7,833 bases of DNA, from NCBI GenBank assembly GCA_021789565.1, contig JAJYJL010000322.1, positions 1 to 7,833 on the forward strand, read 5' to 3'. Each line of letters starts with the position of its first letter. Within the stretch, counting starts at the first letter, position 1. The position numbers and the translations under genes were made by a program. A model generated the notes under the pieces. The model worked only from the letters and a program-made list of their open reading frames with translations, did no database searches and had not been told where the DNA came from. Source of the stretch: Acidobacteriota bacterium. Its GTDB lineage: Bacteria > Acidobacteriota > Terriglobia > UBA7540. Of the stretch, positions 1 through 6,038 are shown one piece after another.

Positions 1-39
1 ATGCCGAAGCGGCTTTTTACGATGAAAGCCTGTGTTTTC

Positions 40-45
40 AGGAGG
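40..45 (+). promoter_or_regulatory. Shine-Dalgarno site deciding the TTG start of the HU/IHF gene
   Basis: AGGAGG at 40-45 lies six bases before the TTG at 52, an ideal distance. The upstream ATGs at 1 and 22 are in the same frame, but the first has no visible leader in the window and the second has no purine-rich site before it. Confidence 0.75.
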
Positions 46-51
46 TTCCTT

Positions 52-321
52 TTGATAAAGCTCGATCTTGTCAACGATGTCGTCAACCGTACCGGAATTA
101 CGAAGACCAAAGCAGAGATTGCCGTCGAGACGGTGTTTGGTTCGATGAAGAAGGCCTTGGCCAGAGGAGAGCGGATTGAATTGCGCGGATTCGGCGTATT
201 TAACGTCAAGCCTCGCAAGACAGGAATTGGAAGAAACCCGCGCACGGGCGCCGAAGTCAACATCCTGCCCGGCAAGGCCGTCCGCTTTAAGCCCGGGAAA
301 GAACTCCAATCGCTTCCCTAG
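52..321 (+). CDS. HU/IHF-family nucleoid DNA-binding protein
   Basis: A small dimeric DNA-bending protein that compacts the nucleoid and assists recombination, replication and transcription complexes. The frame is open from base 1, but I place the start at the TTG at 52. It has GGAGG six bases upstream (41-45), and it gives an 89-residue protein of normal family length beginning MIKLDLVNDVV, which matches the first helix of HU/IHF. Starting at base 1 would add 17 residues without family resemblance. Residues 1-45 form the helical dimerisation part. GFGVF (46-50) starts the beta saddle. GRNPRTG (60-66) is the DNA-intercalating arm tip, with Pro63 at the position of the intercalating proline of HU. 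VRFKPGKEL (77-85) is the usual C-terminal strand and helix. The gene stands alone here and converges on priA. HU and IHF subunits cannot be told apart from this copy. The family is certain, the exact subtype is not. Confidence 0.93.
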   Translation: MIKLDLVNDVVNRTGITKTKAEIAVETVFGSMKKALARGERIELRGFGVFNVKPRKTGIGRNPRTGAEVNILPGKAVRFKPGKELQSLP

Positions 322-511
322 AACAGCCGGATTCCTATTTGCGGCGTGCAGCGGCTGAACGGGCTTAATACGGACGCTCTGCGATTAAAAGAACCGGAAG
401 ACCGTTGGCGCGGAAGCTGGGGTTTCAGGCCCCGATACCGCACGGCATTTTCAGATGCAACTCCAAACTTGCCGGCCACGCCCGCCCGGCGCCCATGCGC
501 GGACCTGCAGG

Positions 512-2992
512 CTACATCAGGCTGACGGGATCCATGTCAATTGTCAGCGCGTGTGAAGGAACGCCCCAGTCCTCAGATTCTTCGGCCAGTCGCCGGAGAA
601 GCGCGTTGAGTTTTGTGCGAGACAAGGCTTTTAACAGGAACTGGATGCGGTAGTACCCCTCGATCCTGGCCAGCGGAGCGGGTCCCGGACCCAGGATGCG
701 AATGCCCTTCCGCAAATCACCCATGCGCTCGAAGAACTTTCCAACTTCCGCCGCCATACGGGCAGCGTGTTCGAGCTTTTTGTCCTCCACCACGACATCG
801 GCCAGCGCAGCAGCCGGCGGATAATGCATCACCTTTCGAAATTGAAACTCTTTTGTGAAGAATTTGCTGTAATCCTGTTCGGCGGCTAACCGGATTGCGT
901 AATGCTCCGGATAGAAGGTCTGCACCAGCACTCTGCCTGGCGATTCGCCACGCCCGGCCCGCCCGGCCACCTGCGTCAGAAGCTGGAACGTCCTCTCGGC
1001 GGCGCGAAAATCCGGCAATGAAAGGGAGGTGTCAGCAGAAACAACGCCCACCAGCGTGACACCGGGAAAATCGTGCCCTTTGGCAATCATCTGGGTCCCC
1101 ACCAGGATGTCGATTTTCCCGTCGCGAAAATCCGACAGGATTTTCAGATATTGGCCCGGCCGCCGTGCTGCGTCGCGATCGAGCCTGGCCACCCGCGCCG
1201 TGGGAAACATCTCGGCGAGCTTTTGTTCCAGTTTTTCAGTCCCTTCCCCGACGTAATAGAGGAATTCGCTGTCGCACGACCGGCAGCGCGCCGGGACGGA
1301 CGCCTGGTAGCCGCAGTAGTGGCAGATCAGCCGGTTCTCACGCCTGTGATAGGTCAGTGAAATGGAGCAGTTCACGCACCGCTCCGTCTGCCCGCAGCTT
1401 CTGCAAAGAAGGAACCATGAATAACCGCGGCGGTTCAGGAGGAACATCGTCTGCTTTCCCGAGTCGAGTTGCGCTTCCACCTCCTCGCGCAAGCGGCGCG
1501 AAATGGGGACCTGCGTGTGCGTCTGCCGGAACTCCTCCCGCATATCAACAATTTCCACGCTGGCCAGCGGACGCTGCCCCACGCGCTCGCTCAGCGTCAG
1601 CAGATGATACTTGCCCTTTTCAGCGTTGGCATAACTTTCGAGTGAAGGGGTGGCCGACCCAAGCACCACCAGCGCCTGGCTCAACCGGGCCCGCACAACG
1701 GCCGTATCCCGTCCGTGATAGCGGGGCGTTTCGTCCTGCTTGTAACTGGATTCGTGTTCTTCGTCCACGATGATAACGCCCAGGTTATCCAGCGGCGCAA
1801 ACACGGCGGACCGCGTCCCCAGCACGACCCGCGCTTCGCCACGGCGCACCCGCCACCAGGTTTCGTGGCGCTGGCCTTCGGCAAGGCCGCTGTGCAGCAC
1901 CGCCATCCCATTTCCAAATCGCAGGCGGAACTGCTCGTGGATAGCCGGGGTCAAAGCGATTTCCGGGACAAGGACCAGCGCGGTCCGGCCGGCTTCGAGG
2001 CAGTGTTCAACCACCCGTATATAGATTTCAGTCTTGCCGCTTGCCGTGATGCCATGCAGCAAAACCGTACTGAACTCGCGCTGATCGAGCCGGCGAGTCA
2101 GCTCTTCAAGCGCCGGCTTCTGCGAGGGAGTCAGCGTATGGCGAAATTCAGAAATGCCACACGCTTCTGAGTTGCCGGTCGCTGGACCGGAAAATTCGAT
2201 CAGTCCCCGTTCCTGCAGTTTCTTAAGGTGGGCAAGAGTAGCGCGCGCGGAATTCAAAAGCTCGCGGTGGTCGTTGACCTCGCCGTCGCGTTCGAGCGCA
2301 GCGATAATACGACGGGCCACAGGGGACAACTTTGGAGCGCCGCCGCCCAGCGGTCCGCATAAGCGCACGGCCAACACCTTTCTCTCTCCGCGTTCACGTT
2401 CCGCGTTGGAAATCGATAGCAGGCGCTTTTCAATGGCCTGGCGGACGACTCCGGGTGAATTTTTCTCAAACCTCCGGCGGAGCGACTCGAGAGTCACACC
2501 GGAATGTTCCGCCACGTACCTCAGCAGGTTCACCTCTGCGCTCTCTCGGGGTTCCTCCAGCAGGCTCCCGGACAACTCGCGAAGCTTCTGCCGTCCGGCT
2601 TCCGTGAGTTCCACGACGCGGACTTTCCTGGAGTGAGACCGCAAAGGCAGCATGGCGCGGAAAACCTCGCCCAGCGGCGCGAGGTAGTATTCCGCAATCC
2701 ACATTCCCAGAGTGAGAAGTTCGGGAGAAAGTACGGGATCGGAATCAAGCAGCTTGATGAGTGGCTTTGCGTCGACACCTGGAGGCAAAGGCGGCCCCGC
2801 GGAAAGCACGATGCCCGTGGCGCGGCGCGTTCCAAGCGGCACCAGCACGCGCTGCCCAATCCGGACGTCCAGCCCGTCCGGCACGGAATAGGTAAGCGTG
2901 CGATGCAAGGCTGCCAGCACGGCCACACTCACCAGGGTCGGTCTGGGGCGGCTGCTGCGGCCGGTTTTCGAACTGGATTTGCTGTCACCCAT
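512..2992 (-). CDS. priA: Primosomal replication restart helicase PriA
   Basis: PriA recognises abandoned or D-loop forks, unwinds 3'-5' and reloads the replicative helicase. The protein has 826 residues, longer than E. coli PriA (732) and near the Bacillus type (805). In order: a basic tail (1-17); the 3'-DNA-binding domain with TYSVPDGLDVRIGQRVLVPLG (34-54); a winged-helix region (about 120-275); Walker A GITASGKT (314-321); DEEH Walker B (410-413); GSATPS motif III (445-450); and a zinc-binding insert with all eight cysteines (C530, C533, C539, C542, C557, C560, C570, C573). After these come GTQMIAKGHDFPGV (632-645), the arginine-finger motif QVAGRAGRG (674-682) and the C-terminal domain with GPGPAPL (768-774). 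Every catalytic motif is intact. The ATG at 2992 is the only start that keeps the whole DNA-binding domain. No Shine-Dalgarno site precedes it, but a -10-like TAGAAT does. It is divergent from ppa. In many bacteria priA follows coaBC directly; here other genes lie between them. Confidence 0.97.
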   Translation of the reverse strand: MGDSKSSSKTGRSSRPRPTLVSVAVLAALHRTLTYSVPDGLDVRIGQRVLVPLGTRRATGIVLSAGPPLPPGVDAKPLIKLLDSDPVLSPELLTLGMWIAEYYLAPLGEVFRAMLPLRSHSRKVRVVELTEAGRQKLRELSGSLLEEPRESAEVNLLRYVAEHSGVTLESLRRRFEKNSPGVVRQAIEKRLLSISNAERERGERKVLAVRLCGPLGGGAPKLSPVARRIIAALERDGEVNDHRELLNSARATLAHLKKLQERGLIEFSGPATGNSEACGISEFRHTLTPSQKPALEELTRRLDQREFSTVLLHGITASGKTEIYIRVVEHCLEAGRTALVLVPEIALTPAIHEQFRLRFGNGMAVLHSGLAEGQRHETWWRVRRGEARVVLGTRSAVFAPLDNLGVIIVDEEHESSYKQDETPRYHGRDTAVVRARLSQALVVLGSATPSLESYANAEKGKYHLLTLSERVGQRPLASVEIVDMREEFRQTHTQVPISRRLREEVEAQLDSGKQTMFLLNRRGYSWFLLCRSCGQTERCVNCSISLTYHRRENRLICHYCGYQASVPARCRSCDSEFLYYVGEGTEKLEQKLAEMFPTARVARLDRDAARRPGQYLKILSDFRDGKIDILVGTQMIAKGHDFPGVTLVGVVSADTSLSLPDFRAAERTFQLLTQVAGRAGRGESPGRVLVQTFYPEHYAIRLAAEQDYSKFFTKEFQFRKVMHYPPAAALADVVVEDKKLEHAARMAAEVGKFFERMGDLRKGIRILGPGPAPLARIEGYYRIQFLLKALSRTKLNALLRRLAEESEDWGVPSHALTIDMDPVSLM

Positions 2993-2998
2993 GGCAGG

Positions 2999-3027
2999 AT
3001 TCTATGCTACACAGACCGCGCTGGCTA
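2999..3027 (-). promoter_or_regulatory. Candidate priA promoter, possibly leaderless
   Basis: On the minus strand a -35-like TAGCCA (3027-3022, four of six matches to TTGACA) lies 17 bases before a -10-like TAGAAT (3004-2999, five of six matches to TATAAT). Only six bases separate the -10 from the priA ATG, so a transcript would begin at about the A of the start codon. This fits the lack of any ribosome-binding site. The hexamers and spacing are seen directly; promoter activity is inferred. Confidence 0.4.
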
Positions 3028-3095
3028 GTGTGAGACCTCAGCGCTTGTTTATTTACGCGAGATTAACGACGCGCATTGCGACCGCCGCGCCTCTG

Positions 3096-3124
3096 TTGCA
3101 TTAAGACTGCGATTTGGATACGCT
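3096..3124 (+). promoter_or_regulatory. Candidate ppa promoter, possibly leaderless
   Basis: TTGCAT (3096-3101), a 17-base spacer, then TACGCT (3119-3124, fitting TANNNT), with six bases to the ppa ATG at 3131. The geometry is the same as upstream of priA on the other strand. Both hexamers are weak matches (three of six each), so this is tentative. No ribosome-binding site is visible before ppa. Confidence 0.28.
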
Positions 3125-3130
3125 ATGTAG

Positions 3131-3697
3131 ATGTCAAGCCTGATACATAATATTGATCCGGGCCCGCATTCGCCGGAGATTGTCCGGATGATTGTGGAGA
3201 TTCCCAAGAATTCATCCAACAAGTACGAATACGACAAAACGCTGGGAGTATTTCGGCTGGATCGCACTCTTTATTCACCCATGCACTATCCGGGCGACTA
3301 CGGATTTATCCCGGGGACTTTGGCCGAGGACAATGACCCGCTTGACGTCCTGGTTTCAGCAGATGTGGAGACCTTTACGGGCTGCATGCTGGAAGTTCGC
3401 CCAGTGGGATTGCTGGCCATGGTGGATGACCAGGGGCCGGACACCAAGATCCTTTCGGTACCCGATCGCAATCCGCGCTATGACCAGATTCACACGATTG
3501 ACCAGATCTTTCCCCACATCCTGACGGAAATCGAACACTTCTTCAACATTTATAAAGAGCTGGAAGGCAAGAAGACGCGAATCGAAGGCTGGCAAGGCCC
3601 TCGTGAAGCCCGCCAGTCCATCCTGGAAAGCCGCAAACGTTATCTCGACGCAAAGGAACACGCCGGGCACGAACAGCCCGCGGCCAGTTCCTCCTGA
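3131..3697 (+). CDS. ppa: Family I soluble inorganic pyrophosphatase
   Basis: Hydrolyses pyrophosphate to two phosphates in the cytoplasm, pulling DNA, RNA, tRNA-charging and CoA-type reactions forward. The 188 residues are a little longer than E. coli Ppa (176) because of an Ala/Ser-rich polar tail after about residue 175. The metal-binding signature DNDPLDV (67-73) supplies D67, D69 and D72. The other active-site residues align with the E. coli enzyme: E23, K31, E33, R45, Y53, Y57, D99, D104, K106, Y141, K142. The ATG at 3131 is preceded at once by an in-frame TAG (3128-3130), so no upstream extension is possible. Starting later, at Met20, would remove the conserved N-terminal strand. There is no Shine-Dalgarno site. 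It is divergent from priA and convergent with the metF-like gene. The function is secure. Confidence 0.97.
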   Translation: MSSLIHNIDPGPHSPEIVRMIVEIPKNSSNKYEYDKTLGVFRLDRTLYSPMHYPGDYGFIPGTLAEDNDPLDVLVSADVETFTGCMLEVRPVGLLAMVDDQGPDTKILSVPDRNPRYDQIHTIDQIFPHILTEIEHFFNIYKELEGKKTRIEGWQGPREARQSILESRKRYLDAKEHAGHEQPAASSS

Positions 3698-3724
3698 CGC
3701 CCCCGATTCCCGCCAGGCGGATTA

Positions 3725-3874
3725 GAGGTTGCTGAAAAAGGCCACCGAATGTCATTCCGAGGGCTGACGCTCTTTGTCGGCCCGAGGAATCTGCTTTGTT
3801 TTCAGTCAGTCGATCAAAAGCAGGTTCCTCGCTTCGCTCGGAATGACGGACTCCGGACGGTTTTTCAGCACCTC
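3725..3874. repeat. Large imperfect palindromic intergenic element (REP/MITE-like)
   Basis: Nested inverted repeats between two convergent genes. Outer arms: GAGGTTGCTGAAAAA (3725-3739) against TTTTTCAGCACCTC (3861-3874), complementary except for one extra T. Middle arms: GTCATTCCGAG (3751-3761) against CTCGGAATGAC (3837-3847), 11 perfect pairs. Inner arms: GAGGAATCTGCTTT (3784-3797) against AAAGCAGGTTCCTC (3817-3830), 14 pairs with one G-T. The left arm also carries its own hairpin, GGGCTGAC (3761-3768) with GTCGGCCC (3776-3783), where the right arm has only GCTTCG. I see no target-site duplication and no coding capacity. From memory, motifs like the middle and inner arms recur between genes in acidobacterial genomes; this was not checked. 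It could act as a two-way terminator or mRNA-end stabiliser. Confidence 0.8.
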
Positions 3875-3958
3875 CTCATGCAACCAGCCTGAAACAATCG
3901 TCGCGCTCTTGCGGGAAGGTGGTGCAGGGTCGCTCGCCAAAGTCATTGCCGGATATTT

Positions 3959-4891
3959 TCAGACAAGGCTGGCCCGCCTGCGCGCAGCCACGAGGTTGGA
4001 GTAAAAAGTCCCCAGTTTTTCCAGCATTCGCACGGCGAATTTGAGATTGCGGCGGTTGATGTGCTCGATGTTGATTCCCAGGGGCGGAGGGTCGGGCGGC
4101 AGGTTGTCAAAAACGTCCATCAGGATTCGCTGCGCTAGGTCTAAACAGCGTTCGTAGGCTTCTTCGGCATGGTAGGAAGTCGTCTCGCCGCCAGGTCTCG
4201 TAATCAGAAAACTGTCAAGATCGGCCGGCACGTCGACTCCCAGCCAGCGCAGGAATTCAATGTCGCGATGATGGCTGACGGGAGCGAAACTGAGGAAGAT
4301 CCTGGCCTCAAGCCCGTTGAGACGCTGCACCAGCCAAACGATGTCATTCGAGTCAAACAAAACCTGGGTAGTGAAAAAACAGATGCCCTCCGCCGCTTTG
4401 CGCCGGATGCGGTCCGCCTCCTGAGTGCGGCTGGGGATGCTGATCCCTCCCAGGGCCACATTCAATCCCGCGGTTCGCACCTCGCGTGCCGTCTCCAGGA
4501 CGCCGGGCCCGGGATACCGGATCTCGCTCGATTCACCACCCACCAGAACGAAGTTGCTGATGGCAAACTGGTCCTGAGTTTCCCGCAGCCAGCGGGCCTG
4601 GCCGGCCTCATAAACCACGCAGCGGTTCACCACAACGTCGAGGTCAAACTCACGGCGGATTTTTTGGCCTAGAATCCGCGGCTCGATTCGCTCTACAAAT
4701 TTGAAGGTCCTGTCTCCTCCGCGGTTCTCGTCATGAATTTCAGGAAGGTTGATGGCGTCGGCCAGGCCTTTGATTTTTGCAACTTCGGCCATGGCGGAGT
4801 TGAGCGATTCCGGCTTGCCCACAACAGGCGGCACCATCTCAAAAAAACTGACCGGAATTTGCGGGTTTTGGATTTTGGTCTTGAGGTCCAT
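3959..4891 (-). CDS. Methylenetetrahydrofolate reductase-like (MetF-related) TIM-barrel protein
   Basis: Belongs to the flavin-linked MTHFR superfamily, whose classical member reduces 5,10-methylene-THF to 5-methyl-THF for methionine synthesis. Residues below are numbered from the ATG at 4891. VSFFEMVPP (14-22) matches the VSFEFFPP strand of E. coli MetF, and Glu18 sits at the catalytic Glu28. FVLVGGESS (114-122) is the strand that carries Asp120 in E. coli, but here the residue is Glu120. GGISIPSR (148-155) and FFTTQVLFD (172-180) follow, with Gln176 at the folate-contacting Gln183. The ending GINIEHINRRN (272-282) resembles the MTHFR C-terminal segment. Length is 310 residues. The frame also has a GTG at 4963 (334 residues), but those extra 24 residues match nothing I know, and a -10-like TATGAT lies right before that GTG. 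No strong ribosome-binding site precedes either start. Superfamily is confident; whether it is the cell's real MTHFR or a paralogue is open. Confidence 0.78.
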   Translation of the reverse strand: MDLKTKIQNPQIPVSFFEMVPPVVGKPESLNSAMAEVAKIKGLADAINLPEIHDENRGGDRTFKFVERIEPRILGQKIRREFDLDVVVNRCVVYEAGQARWLRETQDQFAISNFVLVGGESSEIRYPGPGVLETAREVRTAGLNVALGGISIPSRTQEADRIRRKAAEGICFFTTQVLFDSNDIVWLVQRLNGLEARIFLSFAPVSHHRDIEFLRWLGVDVPADLDSFLITRPGGETTSYHAEEAYERCLDLAQRILMDVFDNLPPDPPPLGINIEHINRRNLKFAVRMLEKLGTFYSNLVAARRRASLV

Positions 4892-4963
4892 CAGAAATCT
4901 ATCGGGCAGCCTTAAGCTTTTACGTTCCGCCAGCCGAGCCCCTTGAAATAACGTAATGTTCAC

Positions 4964-4969
4964 ATCATA
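4964..4969 (-). promoter_or_regulatory. Candidate -10 element for the metF-like gene
   Basis: TATGAT on the minus strand (five of six matches to TATAAT), with no good -35 at the usual distance. Transcription would start near 4957, downstream of the GTG at 4963 and about 65 bases before the ATG at 4891, which favours the shorter protein. Confidence 0.25.
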
Positions 4970-5023
4970 GCATCGTCTGCCGGAGAATGAGCACGAGGCG
5001 GTAGCTCAGTTTGTTCCTATTTT

Positions 5024-5084
5024 GTGGCACGGTCATCCTGGCCGTGTCTTTTGACCGCAGCACGGGCGAGGACGCCCGTGCCAC
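5024..5084. repeat. Imperfect inverted repeat between the glycosylase and metF-like genes
   Basis: The left arm at 5024-5045 (GTGGCACGG, then ATCCTGGCCGTG) and the right arm at 5061-5084 (CACGGGCGAGGAC, then GCCCGTGCCAC) are reverse complements with a few mismatches, around a 15-base loop. The outer nine bases, GTGGCACGG and its complement, pair closely. A separate small hairpin, CTGCCA (5101-5106) with TGGCAG (5113-5118), lies between this repeat and the glycosylase stop. There is no T-run, so it is not a standard terminator. From memory, GC-rich elements of this type are scattered between genes in Acidobacteriota; not verified. Confidence 0.7.
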
Positions 5085-5126
5085 CAATCAAACCGGGTCA
5101 CTGCCAGCGACGTGGCAGGCGCAGCG

Positions 5127-6008
5127 TCAGCGGGGCAGGTTCAGGAATTCGACGATCTTCTGGAAATCTTCGCGAAGGATCTTTTCTTCCCGGGGGTTGC
5201 GAAGAATGTAGGCGGGGTGAAATGTGGGCAGAGCTTTGGTGCCCTGAAAATCATAAAACTGTCCGCGAATTTTGGTGATGCCCTCTTTGACTCCCAAAAG
5301 GGTCTTGACGGCCGGAGCGCCCAGGCAGCACACCAGGCGGGGCTTGATGGTCCTGATCTGGCGAAACAGAAAAGGCGAGCACGTTTCGATTTCATCCGGC
5401 AGCGGAGTTCGATTGTTGGGCGGGCGGCACTTCACAATGTTGCAGATGTAAACTTCCTCCCGCTTCATGCCGGCCAGCTCGATCATCTTGTTCAGCAGGC
5501 GTCCCGCGCGGCCCACAAAAGGAAGGCCCTGCGCGTCTTCGTCGGCGCCCGGCCCTTCTCCCACAAAAACCAGTTCGGCGTGAGGATTTCCCTGGCCAAA
5601 AACAATCGAATGGCGGCCGGCGGCCAGGCGGCAGCGATGGCAGTCGCCCAGGTCATTGCGGATCTGCTCGAGAGTTTCGTTTTCTCGTGGAGTTGTGCCT
5701 GGCGCGGGCGATCCAAACAGGCTCATGGACTGGGCCACAGGGCCCGGAGCCGCAGCCACTTGGGGCTCCGCAGGAACGTTATATAGTTGGGCCGGAGGCT
5801 TTCCAAACACAACCCTTGGTGGATGCGGGCGGGCATCAGGCGCCTCTTGCGTGGAGGCGCTTCTCACTGGCGCATCCATTGCCGGGACCGGCTTTGGAGC
5901 TGGAATCGCCGTCTTAACTTCAGTCCGGCCGATATAAAACTCCTCGATGCCCAGGTCCTCATAGAACTCGAGCATGGCCGCCACTTTTCTACGTTGCTGT
6001 TCGTCCAT
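5127..6008 (-). CDS. Family 4-type uracil-DNA glycosylase with [4Fe-4S] cluster
   Basis: Removes uracil from DNA as the first step of base-excision repair. The catalytic domain (about 110-293) has GEGPGADED (150-158), which is motif 1 of the family (usually GEAPGxxED), then GLPFVGRAGRLL (161-172), and HPA (264-266) as the substrate-binding and catalytic loop. Four cysteines are placed as in iron-sulfur UDGs: C123 and C126 (CxxC), C194 (in VKCRPP) and C210. The protein is 293 residues against about 200 for the core family. The extra part is a predicted N-terminal helix (1-20, ending DLGIEEFYIG) and a Pro/Ala-rich, probably disordered linker (about 33-108). It starts 30 bp after the coaBC stop with only a poor ribosome-binding site, so it is probably co-transcribed and translationally helped by coaBC. 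The N-terminal half of phage SPO1-type DNA polymerase is a related fold, but the motifs favour UDG. Confidence 0.93.
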   Translation of the reverse strand: MDEQQRRKVAAMLEFYEDLGIEEFYIGRTEVKTAIPAPKPVPAMDAPVRSASTQEAPDARPHPPRVVFGKPPAQLYNVPAEPQVAAAPGPVAQSMSLFGSPAPGTTPRENETLEQIRNDLGDCHRCRLAAGRHSIVFGQGNPHAELVFVGEGPGADEDAQGLPFVGRAGRLLNKMIELAGMKREEVYICNIVKCRPPNNRTPLPDEIETCSPFLFRQIRTIKPRLVCCLGAPAVKTLLGVKEGITKIRGQFYDFQGTKALPTFHPAYILRNPREEKILREDFQKIVEFLNLPR

Positions 6009-6038
6009 CTTTTGATTGGTGCCCCGCCGAAAACCGGC

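Noticed and set aside
405..653. Plus-strand frame in the gap between the HU/IHF gene and priA
   Set aside because: Runs into the 3' end of priA on the other strand, shows no ribosome-binding site and no similarity; the 322-511 gap looks non-coding.
1165..1773. Plus-strand open frame of 202 codons opposite priA
   Set aside because: Lies wholly within the conserved helicase and zinc-binding parts of priA on the other strand; low-complexity Arg/Ser/Pro protein with no ribosome-binding site or known motif.
2504..3028. Plus-strand open frame of 174 codons opposite the 5' part of priA
   Set aside because: Antisense to the PriA DNA-binding domain and would run through the priA promoter; no domain or start signal.
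3710..3720. CCGCCAGGCGG palindrome just after ppa as a terminator
   Set aside because: Centre is a single base, so only a tiny stem could form, and no T-run follows.
3774..4004. Plus-strand frame of 76 codons across the palindrome
   Set aside because: It reads through the inverted-repeat arms and into the antisense of the metF-like gene; open by repeat composition, not a gene.
4997..5012. GGCGGTAGCTCAGTTT resembles the 5' end and D-arm of a bacterial tRNA
   Set aside because: No anticodon arm, T-arm or acceptor complement follows within 80 bases. At best a chance match or tiny tRNA fragment, and no integrase or repeat is nearby to support an attachment site.
5112..5786. Plus-strand open frame of 224 codons opposite the glycosylase gene
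   Set aside because: Antisense to the conserved UDG core; no recognisable domain.
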